In this document: piece by piece, positions 1-9,999 of the stretch
Position numbering within the stretch: position 1 is the stretch's first letter
How the letters are laid out: each line of letters opens with the position of its first letter
From: Pseudobacillus wudalianchiensis
Lineage (GTDB): Bacteria; Bacillota; Bacilli; Bacillales; Domibacillaceae
Length of the DNA: 64,000 nucleotides
Assembly: GCF_001685015.1 (NCBI RefSeq)
Contig: NZ_MAYT01000027.1
Coordinates: 280,589-344,588 of the forward strand
Direction: 5' to 3'
Position numbers and translations under genes: made by a program
Notes under the pieces: model-generated
What the model was told of the DNA's origin: nothing
What the model saw: only the letters and a program-made list of their open reading frames with translations
Database searches by the model: none

Positions 1-395
1 TGTTGGAATTCTAATACTCCCGTCTGCTCCATCGCCTGTTTTGCCGCCTGCTCGATACGCTCCTGCTCCCATTCTAAATTGCTCGGGCCATAAAGAACAT
101 CTTCCCGAACCGTTGGCGAGAAAAGCTGCGTATCAGGATTTTGAAAAACTAATCCGACTTGTCTGCGCAGTTCCTGCAGCTGCTTTCGTTTGTAGGTAAA
201 AGGCGATCCATTAAACAAAAGCTGGCCTTCCGTTGGCCGGAGCAGCCCATTCAAATGAAGAAAGAGCGTCGACTTTCCTGCCCCGTTATTGCCAAGCACG
301 GCGATCTTCCGTCCTGCCGTAATCGTTAGAGAAACCTCATGAAGCGCTTTTGTTCCATCTGTATAGTGATAACTAACCTCTTTTAATTCGATCAT
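1..395 (-). CDS. cbiO: CbiO, ATPase of cobalt ECF transporter (3' end missing)
   Basis: ATP-binding subunit that powers cobalt uptake by CbiMNQO. The start ATG is at 395; the frame reads MIELKEVSYHYTDGTKALHEV, then a Walker A motif GNNGAGKST (about residues 35-43) and a Q-loop in VGLVFQNPDTQLF, and leaves the window before the signature motif. It begins 23 bp after the cbiQ stop and is the last visible gene of the cobalamin operon. The family assignment is secure; the missing half cannot be judged. Confidence 0.93.
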   Translation of the reverse strand, partial: MIELKEVSYHYTDGTKALHEVSLTITAGRKIAVLGNNGAGKSTLFLHLNGLLRPTEGQLLFNGSPFTYKRKQLQELRRQVGLVFQNPDTQLFSPTVREDVLYGPSNLEWEQERIEQAAKQAMEQTGVLEFQ

Positions 396-418
396 TTTAT
401 GCCATCCTTTATCGATTG

Positions 419-1195
419 TTAGAAAAATAACCCGATGCTGCACGACAGAAAAAATAATACTAAGACGAGCCCGCAGGCATAGGGACGCAGCGTATATTCA
501 GACGCTCCTTTTCTCTTTACGTCCGCTCCTCCCCGCGCATCTACCGCCATTTGAACGGCTCTTGCCTCTCTCATCGTTTGCACAAATAAATTGGCTGTTA
601 AACTAGACAAGGAGTGAAGCGAAGAACGCCAACCGCTGTAGCCAGCCCGGGATTTTTGCGCTTTATAGGTTTCCTCGGCTTTGACAATCAGCACGAAGAT
701 AAACCGGTACGTAACAGCTGTCAGATCAACAAACACTTGGGGAACACGCAAAGTGTACAGGACGAGTGCAATCCCTTGAAAAGGCGTCGTTAATATAAAA
801 AAGTACATACAGCTGACAGCTGCATAGGCAGACAAGCATAAAACAACCGCCTGTTTCAGGGCGGAAGAAGAAATATAGGCATGCCATCCTAGAACGTCAT
901 GGCTTTGAATGAAGGCATCTGTATCGGTTCCGCTCGGAGCGATGGACACAAGGAGAGGTAGAATGCTCATGAGCAAAAAAACGAGCGGCAGGCTCAGTAA
1001 GTGTACATAGCACCGCCAAGGAACCCTCGCTCCTAACACGGCGGCCATGCCCATTAAAAGAAAAACAAAAATGGACACTATCATCTCTTTTAAAAAGAGC
1101 ACTAAAAACAAATGGGAAAAAGCAAATAATGCTTTTTCCACGGGGTGCCAGCCTGCTAAGCGATTGTGATGAGCAAAGTAATCAATGGCTCTCAT
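419..1195 (-). CDS. cbiQ: CbiQ, transmembrane (EcfT-type) subunit of cobalt transporter
   Basis: Integral membrane coupling subunit of the cobalt ECF transporter. The 258 residues hold several hydrophobic helices in the first 150 residues and at the extreme C-terminus. Near residues 205-222 lies an Ala-Arg-Gly coupling segment (EARAVQMAVDARGG) that in EcfT/CbiQ proteins contacts the ATPase. The start overlaps the cbiN stop by 4 bp, which indicates translational coupling. Length and motif fit the family. Confidence 0.93.
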   Translation of the reverse strand: MRAIDYFAHHNRLAGWHPVEKALFAFSHLFLVLFLKEMIVSIFVFLLMGMAAVLGARVPWRCYVHLLSLPLVFLLMSILPLLVSIAPSGTDTDAFIQSHDVLGWHAYISSSALKQAVVLCLSAYAAVSCMYFFILTTPFQGIALVLYTLRVPQVFVDLTAVTYRFIFVLIVKAEETYKAQKSRAGYSGWRSSLHSLSSLTANLFVQTMREARAVQMAVDARGGADVKRKGASEYTLRPYACGLVLVLFFLSCSIGLFF

Positions 1196-1485
1196 TGCAG
1201 CCGTTCTGCTGCTTTCTCTTCCAATTTCTTTTTCATTCGGCCGGCGCCAATAAAGTAGCCGATGAATAAAGCACCGACCGCTGCTTGCAGCACAAACAGC
1301 AAGCTTTCAACTTCCCCGCTTGGCGGCTCCCAAAGAGCGTCAAACCAAGGTGTGTAATCTGGATTAATTTCTGTAATGGCTTCTTCTGCTTCACCGTCCG
1401 CCCCATTAAATTCAGCAGCTCGATTCATAACAAGCGGTGCAGCGGCCAGGAGAACGACTAGCATGAATAACAGAATATTTTTCAC
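1192..1485 (-). CDS. cbiN: CbiN, small cobalt transport subunit
   Basis: Small auxiliary protein of the CbiMNQO importer, 97 residues, with one N-terminal and one C-terminal membrane helix (about residues 2-20 and 60-80) flanking an acidic outside loop, and a Lys/Glu-rich cytoplasmic tail. This two-helix design and the position between cbiM and cbiQ identify it. Its stop overlaps the cbiQ start. Confidence 0.9.
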   Translation of the reverse strand: MKNILLFMLVVLLAAAPLVMNRAAEFNGADGEAEEAITEINPDYTPWFDALWEPPSGEVESLLFVLQAAVGALFIGYFIGAGRMKKKLEEKAAERLQ

Positions 1486-1488
1486 GAT

Positions 1489-2241
1489 TTACGCTCCCTT
1501 CCCGACAATGCTCAGTAGTTTTAATTCATTTTCGTTGTATTTCATCAGCCAATTCATCACGATCACCGTGAGGATTCCTTCACATACTGCAAGCGAGACT
1601 TGTGTAAGCGAGAAAATACCGGCAAACTTAGCAAATGAAGCGAATACGCCGCCAACCTCAGCTGGAAAAGCAAGCGCCAGCTGAAATGAAGTCACTGTGT
1701 ATGTACCTAAATCGCCAAAAAAGGCAGATAGAAAAACGGCTGCCGCAAAGCTAATATGGAGTTTTCTGCAGCCTTTATACACAGCATACGTAATGAGGGG
1801 CCCCGCGACCGCCATTGAAAATGCATTGGCGCCTAGCGTCGTTAATCCGCCGTGGGCTAGCAGCAACGCTTGAAATAGCAAAACGATCGTTCCAAGGACG
1901 GTCATGGCCAGCGGGCCGAATAAAACGGTACCAAGTCCTACACCGGTTGGGTGGGAACTGCTCCCTGTAACAGACGGAATTTTTAAGGCAGATAATACAA
2001 AAGTAAAAGCTCCCGCAAGACCGAGCATCATTTTCGTCTCTGGATGCTGTTTCATTGTCTTTTGAATCGATCTCACGCCTGCTGCGATAAAGGGAATGGC
2101 TAGAACCCACCAAAAAATCGCCCATTTTAACGGAAGAAACCCTTCCATAATATGCATAGCGGCCACTGGCTGCAGTGAACTGATCCAAAAATAACAGACA
2201 AGAGCCATTGTTGCGATGGCTAATTTATGTATGTTACGCAT
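1489..2241 (-). CDS. cbiM: CbiM, substrate-binding subunit of cobalt transporter
   Basis: Membrane protein that binds Co(II) for the ECF importer. It has a signal-like N-terminus, then at about residues 29-37 the conserved CbiM amino end MHIMEGFLP, whose Met-His forms the metal site after processing. A second conserved segment, [11 protein letters not shown], lies near residue 95. The start is set by a GGAAGGTGA ribosome-binding site. It lies 29 bp downstream of sumT, tying cobalt import to the biosynthetic operon and to the cobalamin riboswitch upstream. Confidence 0.94.
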   Translation of the reverse strand: MRNIHKLAIATMALVCYFWISSLQPVAAMHIMEGFLPLKWAIFWWVLAIPFIAAGVRSIQKTMKQHPETKMMLGLAGAFTFVLSALKIPSVTGSSSHPTGVGLGTVLFGPLAMTVLGTIVLLFQALLLAHGGLTTLGANAFSMAVAGPLITYAVYKGCRKLHISFAAAVFLSAFFGDLGTYTVTSFQLALAFPAEVGGVFASFAKFAGIFSLTQVSLAVCEGILTVIVMNWLMKYNENELKLLSIVGKGA

Positions 2242-2270
2242 ATCGTCACCTTCCCAATATAATTGTGTGT

Positions 2271-3047
2271 TTAGAGGATTATCGGCTGCTGTAAGTTCAC
2301 TGACTCAAACCAGCTGATTTTTTCTCTAAGCTGAACGACTTCCCCAATAAGGACGATGGCCGGATTTGAAATGTGACATTCCTTTGCTTTTTGCTCAAGC
2401 GACGACAACTCTCCGATAACGGTTCGCTGCTCAGCGGTCGTTCCCCATTCGATCAGAGCAGCAGGGGTAGAGGGCTTTTTTCCATGGCGGATAAGCTGAG
2501 TACAGATGTGCGCTAGGTTACCGACTCCCATGTAAAACGCAATCGTATCTATTCCTTGAGCAAGCGCCTGCCAATTAATGTGATCTTCTCCCTTTTGTTC
2601 TCGTCCGTGGGCGGTCACAATCGCAAAGCTTGAAGCGTGATCGCGGTGGGTAATCGGAATCCCTGCATAAGCAGGAGCCGCAATGCCTGCTGTAATACCA
2701 GGGACAATTTCAAAAGGAATGCCGCTGATCGCCAGCTCCTCCGCTTCTTCACCCACTCGGCCAAACACACACGGGTCTCCTCCTTTCAAGCGAACAACGA
2801 TCAAGCCCTGTTCTGCTTTTTCTACGAGAAGCCGATTAATTTGCTCTTGAATGAGGGCGTGCTTACCAGGAAGCTTGCCGCAGAAAATCAGTTCAGCTCC
2901 CGGCTTCGCATAAGCGAGTAATTCTTTATTCACAAGCCGATCATACGCAATCACATCTGCCTTTTGCAGACATTCCATTCCTTTTACCGTAATCAATTTA
3001 GGGTCACCCGGACCGGCACCCACTAAAAATACTTTTCCTGTTGTCAT
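2271..3047 (-). CDS. cobA: Uroporphyrinogen-III C-methyltransferase (SUMT)
   Basis: Transfers two methyl groups from SAM to uroporphyrinogen III to give precorrin-2, the branch point to sirohaem and cobalamin. Visible are the N-terminal SAM/corrin methyltransferase motif [15 protein letters not shown] and the GDPCVFGR segment. A frame five codons longer is open, but ATG 3047 follows a GGAGGG site by 7 bp and overlaps the sirC stop (ATGA), so I place the start there (258 residues). It occupies the place of cysG(A) in the B. megaterium operon. Confidence 0.93.
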   Translation of the reverse strand: MTTGKVFLVGAGPGDPKLITVKGMECLQKADVIAYDRLVNKELLAYAKPGAELIFCGKLPGKHALIQEQINRLLVEKAEQGLIVVRLKGGDPCVFGRVGEEAEELAISGIPFEIVPGITAGIAAPAYAGIPITHRDHASSFAIVTAHGREQKGEDHINWQALAQGIDTIAFYMGVGNLAHICTQLIRHGKKPSTPAALIEWGTTAEQRTVIGELSSLEQKAKECHISNPAIVLIGEVVQLREKISWFESVNLQQPIIL

Positions 3048-3682
3048 TGCATTTCCCTCCAATCACGTACGATTTCTGTCAATAGCTGATCTCTTTCAGC
3101 AGGAGAAGCTGCCTTCGCCTTTTCTTCAAAAGCTGAACTGGCCAACCTTTTTAACATCATTTTCCTGCCAGAGGAATCCGGGCATAGTCGTTTAACGGCA
3201 GCCCGGCACTCGTCCAAAAAGGTTACATAAGAAATATACGAAGCATCGAACTGCTCCTTCAGCTCCTGAATGATCCTTTTGCTTAACGCCGGGCTCGCTC
3301 CATGTGTGCTGACTGCTACACAAAGCTTGTCTTTTTTAAATGAAGCCGGCACGATAAAACTGCTTTCTTTCGGATCATCCACCCGATTGACGAGCTGATA
3401 GGAAGAAGCACTGCGCTGAATAAACTCGTTCGTTTCCTGGCTATTTGTAGCAGCAATTACGATAAAAGCATCTGTCAAATCAGCCGGTGCAAACTCTTTC
3501 TTTCGCCACTTTATCTCGTGGACATCCAGCAGCTCCTCCATCGCTTCCGCTATCTCGGGGCTGATCACTTCCACTAGTGCCCCTGCTTCGATAAGAGAAC
3601 GAGCTTTTCGAACCGCAACGGATCCTCCTCCTACCACGACTGCTTTTTTGCCGGCAATGTTAAGCATCACCGGATAAAGCAT
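3044..3682 (-). CDS. sirC: Precorrin-2 dehydrogenase (SirC/CysG N-domain type)
   Basis: NAD-dependent oxidation of precorrin-2 to sirohydrochlorin. A Rossmann motif VVVGGGSVAVRKA lies near the N-terminus, followed by the CysG-N type all-alpha C-terminal part. The frame is open 28 codons further upstream inside cbiA, but ATG 3682 has a GGGAGTG ribosome-binding site and the family N-terminus (MLYPVMLNIAGK), so that start is preferred (212 residues). It overlaps cbiA by 23 bp and sumT by 4 bp. There is no fused methyltransferase or chelatase. Confidence 0.88.
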   Translation of the reverse strand: MLYPVMLNIAGKKAVVVGGGSVAVRKARSLIEAGALVEVISPEIAEAMEELLDVHEIKWRKKEFAPADLTDAFIVIAATNSQETNEFIQRSASSYQLVNRVDDPKESSFIVPASFKKDKLCVAVSTHGASPALSKRIIQELKEQFDASYISYVTFLDECRAAVKRLCPDSSGRKMMLKRLASSAFEEKAKAASPAERDQLLTEIVRDWREMQ

Positions 3683-5072
3683 AGCTTTCACTCCCAATGC
3701 CTTGTTCTTCCTTATACTTCTCACATGCTTCCACAAACCGCTCAGCCATCTCCGGTGAAGAAGCAAAATGAAAATGAATGTAACTCGCCGCTACATTATG
3801 AACGAGACATCCTTCTGCTTTCGTCCCTCTTCTTCCGGCCGATTGCCAAGCGGCCGGAAGTGAATCATCTGCAGTGAAAGTTGAATAGTGAAATTCATGC
3901 CCTCGCGCCTTTTCCCCAACAGGTAAGAGAAAATTCGGCTCTAATCCCGTTAACTCGCGATAGCCAAGGGCCGCGAGCTTCTTTTGCATCTTAACCTTCC
4001 CTGGAATAATACCTGCCATCGGATACAACTGCCCTTCTGTATCCTCAATCGCTTGAGTTAGATACATAAAGCCACCGCATTCAGCAAGTACTGGCATTCC
4101 CTTTTCTACAGCTACACGAATAGATTCTTTCACATTTTGATTCTCAGCGAGCTGGGCAGCAAACTCTTCTGGAAAGCCGCCGCCAATATATAAACCAGCG
4201 GTATCTTCTGGGACAGGTTCCCCGGCAAGCGGTGAGAAAAAAGAGAGCTCGGCGCCATTTGCTTTTAACAGCTCTACATTCTCCTCGTAATAAAAATTAA
4301 AAGCTGCATCCCGGGCAACAGCCATCTTAACAGTGGCCGATTTTTTCTTTGTAAAGATCGTCTCTGGCTTCTCTTCTATTAGAGTGGTTTCGGCTATTTT
4401 CCAAACTTCATCTAGATCGATCGTGGCTGAAATAAGCTCACCAAGTGTATGAAAAAGCTCATCCAGTTCTCCTCTTTCTACTGAAGGAACCAAGCCGAGA
4501 TGGCGCTCTGGAATAGCGGCGGCTGTGTTTTTCTTTAAATAACCAACGACCGGTAGCCCGCATTCTTGTTCAATCGCTGCTTTCACAATTTGGTAGTGGC
4601 TCTCACTTCCGACCTGATTCGCAATCACACCGGCAATGTTTCCTGCCTTGTCCATCACCTGAAATCCTTTGACGACGGCAGCCGCACTGCGTGCCATACT
4701 GGCACAATTCACGACTAGTAAAACCGGGCAATCAAGCAGACGGCTCAGGTCAGCCGAGCTGCCTTCATCTGTGAGCGGATCGCGGCCGTCAAAATAGCCC
4801 ATGACTCCTTCTAGGATCGATAAGTCTGCTCCGGCTGCGCCTCTTGCATAGACCTCTTTGACGGTTTCCTGATCCATCATCCAGCTGTCAAGATTGCGGG
4901 AAGGCCTGCCGGTGACCGCCGTATGGTAAGCCGGATCAATATAATCGGGACCGCATTTAAACCCTTGTACAACCTGGCCTCGCGCATGAAAAGCCGCCAT
5001 TAAGCCAAGGGTAACCGTTGTTTTGCCCGCGCCGCTGCTCGTCCCGGCAATCATTATTCTTCTTTGCCTCAC
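3660..5072 (-). CDS. cbiA: CbiA, cobyrinate a,c-diamide synthase
   Basis: ATP- and glutamine-dependent amidation of the a and c side chains of cobyrinate. The N-terminal P-loop GTSSGAGKTTVTLG belongs to the dethiobiotin-synthetase-like fold. The C-terminal half is a type I glutamine amidotransferase with the nucleophile in LAECGGFMYL and a late EFHYS segment. The 470 residues match the family. The start is a GTG at 5072 behind GGGGGAAGGA; ATG at codon 7 is a possible alternative. Confidence 0.94.
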   Translation of the reverse strand: MRQRRIMIAGTSSGAGKTTVTLGLMAAFHARGQVVQGFKCGPDYIDPAYHTAVTGRPSRNLDSWMMDQETVKEVYARGAAGADLSILEGVMGYFDGRDPLTDEGSSADLSRLLDCPVLLVVNCASMARSAAAVVKGFQVMDKAGNIAGVIANQVGSESHYQIVKAAIEQECGLPVVGYLKKNTAAAIPERHLGLVPSVERGELDELFHTLGELISATIDLDEVWKIAETTLIEEKPETIFTKKKSATVKMAVARDAAFNFYYEENVELLKANGAELSFFSPLAGEPVPEDTAGLYIGGGFPEEFAAQLAENQNVKESIRVAVEKGMPVLAECGGFMYLTQAIEDTEGQLYPMAGIIPGKVKMQKKLAALGYRELTGLEPNFLLPVGEKARGHEFHYSTFTADDSLPAAWQSAGRRGTKAEGCLVHNVAASYIHFHFASSPEMAERFVEACEKYKEEQGIGSESYALSGDA

Positions 5073-5087
5073 GTTCCTTCCCCCTTT

Positions 5088-6212
5088 CTAATAGGAAATG
5101 AGTCCAACTGAAATGGTGACATTTCCTGATTTTTTCTTCGTAAGCAGCAGCTCATCATTTCCGCTGCAAAGCATAGCGGCCGGTTCGCTCACTCCGTAAG
5201 CACCCGTAAATTTATAGACCGTTTCGGACGGTTGAGAAATCTCTTTTTGATTCAATTCTTCTGGCCTGAAGTATACGAATTCCCAGCGGTATTTCCGCAC
5301 CACTTCAAGCAATCCGGCTTCATCCTTTTTCAAGTCAATCGTTGCGATCGCTTTGACGCTTTTCATGCTTACCTTTAACTCACTCAATGTTTCTTCGATC
5401 ACTTGTTCAATTTCCTCTGCAGCGGTACCGCGATTGCAGCCAATACCAAGAACGAGCACTTTCGGACGAAACAACACGCCGTTCGTTAAAATGATCTCTT
5501 CTTCTTTTTCCAGCTGCCGGTGCGTGACGACAAGAGCAGCCGCCGGTTTTTCAGCCAGCGCTTTTTGAATAGAAGAAAAAACATGAATCGTGTCCGGCAT
5601 CGGTGTATCATACATCCACCAGTTTTTCTCACCGGATTCCTGCACGACTGCGACCTTTTCTTCGTTCACCACTGCCGCACTCACTGGTGTCAGCTTTTCA
5701 TCTGATTCCCACACCCAGCCAAAGCGGCGGCCGAATAAATCAACTGGAATGGTTTTTTGCACATCAGAAGCAGTGGTCACAACCGGATAGGCTCCAATGA
5801 GGGCAGCCACTTCCCGTGCCAGCTCGTTCGCTCCGCCGATATGGCCCGAAAGAACACTGATCACATGCTCTCCTTTATCATCGACGACCACCACACCCGG
5901 GTCCGTCTTTTTATCCTTCAAAATAGGGGCGATCATCCGGACAACCGCACCGAGAGAAATAATAAGAATCAGCCCTTTATACTTGGCAAACAGCTCTGGC
6001 AGCAGCAAACGGACAGAGCCTTCGAATAGGGTAATCCCTTGCCCGCTTTCATCCCCCTGCTCAAACTTCTTCATGTAATAAAGGTCGCTGCCGGGAAAGA
6101 CAGCATGAATTCTTCGCGCGAGCTGGGTCCCATGCTTCGTGATCGCCACAATGGCATAGTCCCCTGTTGCGGTCACCTCTGGCAAATGGTGAGCCTCTGT
6201 TTTGACCGTCAC
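5088..6212 (-). CDS. cbiG: CbiG, cobalt-precorrin-5A hydrolase
   Basis: Opens the delta-lactone of cobalt-precorrin-5A and releases the C20 fragment as acetaldehyde, a step particular to the anaerobic pathway. The N-terminal part has the conserved LGAVVRMIAP and LSGHIGGANELA segments; the C-terminal CbiG domain starts at about residue 250 with VLGIGCNRGT. The start overlaps the cbiF stop by 4 bp. 374 residues is usual for the family. Confidence 0.93.
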   Translation of the reverse strand: MTVKTEAHHLPEVTATGDYAIVAITKHGTQLARRIHAVFPGSDLYYMKKFEQGDESGQGITLFEGSVRLLLPELFAKYKGLILIISLGAVVRMIAPILKDKKTDPGVVVVDDKGEHVISVLSGHIGGANELAREVAALIGAYPVVTTASDVQKTIPVDLFGRRFGWVWESDEKLTPVSAAVVNEEKVAVVQESGEKNWWMYDTPMPDTIHVFSSIQKALAEKPAAALVVTHRQLEKEEEIILTNGVLFRPKVLVLGIGCNRGTAAEEIEQVIEETLSELKVSMKSVKAIATIDLKKDEAGLLEVVRKYRWEFVYFRPEELNQKEISQPSETVYKFTGAYGVSEPAAMLCSGNDELLLTKKKSGNVTISVGLISY

Positions 6213-6982
6213 GATTTCACCCCCCGGCGGTAGCCATGCGTGAACTCTTTATCATATAACTTAGAACGAAAATCCTTTTCATGAATCGCCGGGTCAAGCG
6301 CCCAGCCTGCTAAGATCATTGCTTGTTTGCGAATGCCGTTTTTTCTCATATCTTCATCCAGATTCTCGACAGTCGTACGCACGATTTTTTCATCCGGCCA
6401 TGTTGCTTTATAAACGACCGCTACCGGCGTTTCCGGTGCCCACCCTGCGTCCATTAACTCTCTCATGACTTTCTTTGTCAGCGTGGCGCTAAGGAAAAAA
6501 GCGATCGTGCAGTGATGCTTCGCTAAATCGGCTAATTTCTCCCGATCCGGCACCGGCGTACGCCCTTCTGCTCTCGTTAAAATAACGGTTTGGGTTAAAT
6601 CAGGAATCGTTAGCTCCGCACCCGCACTGGCCGCCGCCGCAAAAACAGAGCTGACACCAGGCACGATTTCAATATCGACGCCTTTTTCTTTTAACAGCGT
6701 CATTTGCTCCATAATCGCCCCGTATACAGCCGGGTCGCCCGTATGAAGCCGAACGACTTTTTTGCCCGCCTGCAAATGCTCAATCATCACGTCCACCATC
6801 TCTTCCAAATGCATGCCGGCTGTCTTTAAAATTTCTGCTTCGGGCTTGGCTTCTTGAAACACGTCTTCATTTACGAGAGAATCAGCGTATAAAATGACGT
6901 CCGCTTCTTTGATCAGCCGCAGCCCCCTGACGGTAATTAAATCGGCCGCTCCCGGACCTGCTCCGACGATAAACAGCTTCAT
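6209..6982 (-). CDS. cbiF: CbiF, cobalt-precorrin-4 C11-methyltransferase
   Basis: SAM-dependent methylation at C-11 of the corrin ring. Starts [20 protein letters not shown], the SAM-binding motif of the corrin methyltransferase family, and contains RLHTGDPAVYGA, the CbiF/CobM form of the second motif. The C-terminal VVYKATWPDEK segment is also typical of CbiF. 257 residues; overlaps both neighbours by 4 bp (ATGA). Confidence 0.94.
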   Translation of the reverse strand: MKLFIVGAGPGAADLITVRGLRLIKEADVILYADSLVNEDVFQEAKPEAEILKTAGMHLEEMVDVMIEHLQAGKKVVRLHTGDPAVYGAIMEQMTLLKEKGVDIEIVPGVSSVFAAAASAGAELTIPDLTQTVILTRAEGRTPVPDREKLADLAKHHCTIAFFLSATLTKKVMRELMDAGWAPETPVAVVYKATWPDEKIVRTTVENLDEDMRKNGIRKQAMILAGWALDPAIHEKDFRSKLYDKEFTHGYRRGVKS

Positions 6983-7683
6983 TTTCTCACCACCATTAAA
7001 GTCAGATACTCCGGCTCAGCGCCTTCGAGTTCTTCCATGCTCCACACAATCTCTTCTTCTGAGGTTACTTTGGAAACGACTTTTGCCTTATCGGTTAAAT
7101 TCAACTCTTTTAAAATCTGAAGCATTAAATCTATTACTTTAGCGACTTTAATAAAGATGATGCAGTCATGTTCTTCAATCGCTTTTTTCATTGCTTCATA
7201 GTCATCCTTCGCTGGCACAATCGCAACGAGATCATCGCCGTCCGCAAGCGGCAATGAAAGCCGTGCGGCTGCTCCGTTGATAGAGGAAATGCCCGGAATG
7301 ACTTTCATGCTGACATTCCCGTAGCGTTCCTTCATCACATTCATCATATGTATAAACGTACTATAGAGAAGCGGGTCCCCTTCCGTAATAAAAGCGACAT
7401 CTTTTCCTTCACTCAGTTTTTCCCAGACCGCTTCTGCGGTTGCATTCCATTCCCGCTCTAAAATCGCCGGATCCTTCGTCATCGGAAACACAAGGCCGAG
7501 CATATCCTTTTCGGATGGATCCACATAAGCATCGATGATTTTCCGTGCATAGCTTTTGCTGCCTTTCCTTTTTTTCGGGTAAGCAATAACCGATGACTCC
7601 TGCAGTGCCCGAAAAGCTTTTACTGTAATCAATTCCGGGTCGCCGGGTCCTGCACCTACTCCATATAATGTGCCTGTCGTCAT
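6979..7683 (-). CDS. cbiL: CbiL, cobalt-factor II C20-methyltransferase
   Basis: Adds the methyl group at C-20 of cobalt-factor II. It has the N-terminal [16 protein letters not shown] motif, the CbiL-specific [12 protein letters not shown] stretch, and [15 protein letters not shown] as the second SAM motif. 234 residues fit CbiL/CobI. It is coupled by 4-bp overlaps to cbiET upstream and cbiF downstream. Confidence 0.93.
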   Translation of the reverse strand: MTTGTLYGVGAGPGDPELITVKAFRALQESSVIAYPKKRKGSKSYARKIIDAYVDPSEKDMLGLVFPMTKDPAILEREWNATAEAVWEKLSEGKDVAFITEGDPLLYSTFIHMMNVMKERYGNVSMKVIPGISSINGAAARLSLPLADGDDLVAIVPAKDDYEAMKKAIEEHDCIIFIKVAKVIDLMLQILKELNLTDKAKVVSKVTSEEEIVWSMEELEGAEPEYLTLMVVRK

Positions 7684-8897
7684 GACTGGTCCTCCTTCAT
7701 CCTTTTGGCTGTGATAATATAAACCGGGTTTAACCCTTCCATTCTCGTTAAATGTAAAATTGGTTTGCTTCTCGCTATTTGGGCGAGTGTGATGTCTACT
7801 TGAAAGCCGCGCTCTTTAAGAGCCTGCTGCGCTTCAGATAAATTTTCAAGAGTCACGACATTCATCACAATCGTCCCGGCATCTTTTAAACGGCTGCAGC
7901 ATTCATCAAAAATCCCATTGATATTTCCAGCTGTCCCACCGATGAATACCGCATCTGGATCAGGAAAGCTTTCCAATCCTTCAGGGGCTTTTCCATGCAC
8001 GGCTGTAATATCTGTCCGGAATTTCGCGAAATTTTCTCTGGCATTTTCAAGGTCTTCTTCGTTCTTTTCAATGGCATAGACAGCCCCTTCTGAAGCAATT
8101 TTAGCGGCTTCGATGGCAACTGAGCCGGTACATGTGCCGATATCCCAGACGACACTATTTTGATGAAGGTTCATCTGGCCAATCGTGAGCACCCGGATTT
8201 CCTTTTTCGTCAGCAAGCCCTTATCCGGCTTTCTTTGGACAAATTCTTCATCAGGAATCCCAAGCGGCCATCGCTTCGGCTTCTCTACCTGTTTTAAAAT
8301 CACTACATTTAACGGTGAGAATTCCCCCTTTTCCATCTCCGCTAATGACAGCCAGCGGCAGCGTTCCTGTTCGCCGCCAAGGTTCTCAGCTACGAATGCT
8401 TTGTACTCATTTATGCCAAAAAAAGTTAAATACCGGGCAATCGCTTGAGGAGAATTCACTTCATCCGTTAACAAAGCAACCTTTTCTTTGCCATCGAGCC
8501 GCTGGGCAAGACCCGTTATTTTACGTCCATGCAGGCTGATGACGGCTGCATCGCTCCAGCTTTCGCCCATTCTGGCAAAAGCGAGCTGTACAGAGCTCGG
8601 CTGCGGATAAATATCCACTTCTGCCTCTTTTGACAAATAACCGCCCACTCCGTAAAACAACGGATCGCCAGAGGCGAGCACAACGGTTTTTCCTTGCTGT
8701 GGTTCTCGCAGCTTTTCTTTTAACTCCCGTAAATTCCCTTTAATCGTAAAAGTCTCTCCCTCATAATCAGAAAAAAATGCGAGCTGCCGTTCCCCTCCAG
8801 CCAACAAGTCTGCCTCGTTGATCCATTTTTCATAAAGAGCCGGCAAGCCTTTTCGGCCGTCGTCCCCTATGCCAATAATCTTGATCCGTTCACCCAT
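7680..8897 (-). CDS. cbiET: CbiET, fused precorrin-6Y C5,15-methyltransferase/decarboxylase
   Basis: Bifunctional enzyme for methylation at C-5 and C-15 with decarboxylation of the acetate side chain at C-12. The N-terminal CbiE domain (about 1-200) has [14 protein letters not shown] and [12 protein letters not shown]. The C-terminal CbiT domain (about 215-405) has the class I SAM motif [17 protein letters not shown]. Fusion of cbiE and cbiT is the arrangement of B. megaterium. Overlaps cbiD by 8 bp. Confidence 0.94.
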   Translation of the reverse strand: MGERIKIIGIGDDGRKGLPALYEKWINEADLLAGGERQLAFFSDYEGETFTIKGNLRELKEKLREPQQGKTVVLASGDPLFYGVGGYLSKEAEVDIYPQPSSVQLAFARMGESWSDAAVISLHGRKITGLAQRLDGKEKVALLTDEVNSPQAIARYLTFFGINEYKAFVAENLGGEQERCRWLSLAEMEKGEFSPLNVVILKQVEKPKRWPLGIPDEEFVQRKPDKGLLTKKEIRVLTIGQMNLHQNSVVWDIGTCTGSVAIEAAKIASEGAVYAIEKNEEDLENARENFAKFRTDITAVHGKAPEGLESFPDPDAVFIGGTAGNINGIFDECCSRLKDAGTIVMNVVTLENLSEAQQALKERGFQVDITLAQIARSKPILHLTRMEGLNPVYIITAKRMKEDQS

Positions 8898-9999
8898 GAC
8901 ATTCCGCCTTTCCTAAACATTCACCTTTAAACGTGTATAAAGTAGTTTCAATCTCCATCCCGCCGCCTACTTCCTTCAGCGCATGCTCACAACAGCTGGC
9001 GCACAGAATATCGAAAAAACGATAGTGGCCGGCCGCCGCCATTAACTCCCCGGCATGGGAAGCGGTATTCGCTCCTCTTACTTCTTCTACTTCCTCCGGG
9101 GAGGCTCCAGCCTGCAGCGCTGTTTCGGCCAAAAAATTAAAATCGACAGGCGCGCTTTTCGAATGGACCATCATCACTCCCTGAGCAACTTTAGAAAACT
9201 TGCCCATCATGCCGACCATGGACACCCTCTTGATGCCGAGCCGTTTGCAATGCTTGAGGGTAAAACCGATAAAGTCCCCCATTTCAATGAATGCTTCTTC
9301 TTTTAACTCCGGCAATTGCTGGATGGCGTATTTCTCACTCCGCCCGCCTGTTGTGATCGCCACATGATCACAGCCGCCAGCTCGTGCGACTTGCACCGCC
9401 TGAATAATGCTCGCTTTATAAGCAGCTGTGGAAAAAGGCATGACAATTCCGCGTGTGCCTAAAATCGAAATGCCGCCGATAATGCCAAGCCTTCCATTGA
9501 GCGTTTTCTTAGCCATCTCTTCACCGCCGGGAACCGAGATAATGATCTTTAAGCCTTCTGTTCTGTTGAAATCCGTTAAGATTTTTTCGGCCTCTGATAA
9601 AATCATTTTTCTTGGCACCGGGTTAATCGCCGCTTGGCCGACCTCGACAGCCAGCCCCGGCTTCGTTGCCCGGCCCACCCCTTCACCGCCGTCAAGTTCA
9701 ATGCCGGGTTCTTCTTTTAAGATCACTTCCGCATAAATAATAGCTCCGTGCGTAACATCTGGATCGTCTCCAGCATCTTTTTTAATCGCGGCTATTGCCC
9801 GGTCTTCTTTTACTTCGCACTTCTCAACAGCAAAAGTGGCGAACACTTTGGCCGGAAGAAAGATCGTCGCTGTTTCCTGTTTTTCTCCGGATAACAGCGA
9901 AACGAGTGCCGCTTGAACAGCAGCCGTAGCGCAGGCACCGGTCGTATAGCCTTTTCTTAGCGGTTTTTCTTCCTTCTTTTCTTCCGTTTTCATCGTCAT
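8890..9999 (-). CDS. cbiD: CbiD, cobalt-precorrin-5B C1-methyltransferase
   Basis: Methylates C-1 of cobalt-precorrin-5B in the anaerobic route. The N-terminal [19 protein letters not shown] and the internal [12 protein letters not shown] and [13 protein letters not shown] segments are characteristic of CbiD, which resembles no other corrin methyltransferase. 369 residues. The presence of cbiD and cbiG together marks the oxygen-independent pathway. Confidence 0.94.
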   Translation of the reverse strand: MTMKTEEKKEEKPLRKGYTTGACATAAVQAALVSLLSGEKQETATIFLPAKVFATFAVEKCEVKEDRAIAAIKKDAGDDPDVTHGAIIYAEVILKEEPGIELDGGEGVGRATKPGLAVEVGQAAINPVPRKMILSEAEKILTDFNRTEGLKIIISVPGGEEMAKKTLNGRLGIIGGISILGTRGIVMPFSTAAYKASIIQAVQVARAGGCDHVAITTGGRSEKYAIQQLPELKEEAFIEMGDFIGFTLKHCKRLGIKRVSMVGMMGKFSKVAQGVMMVHSKSAPVDFNFLAETALQAGASPEEVEEVRGANTASHAGELMAAAGHYRFFDILCASCCEHALKEVGGGMEIETTLYTFKGECLGKAECHG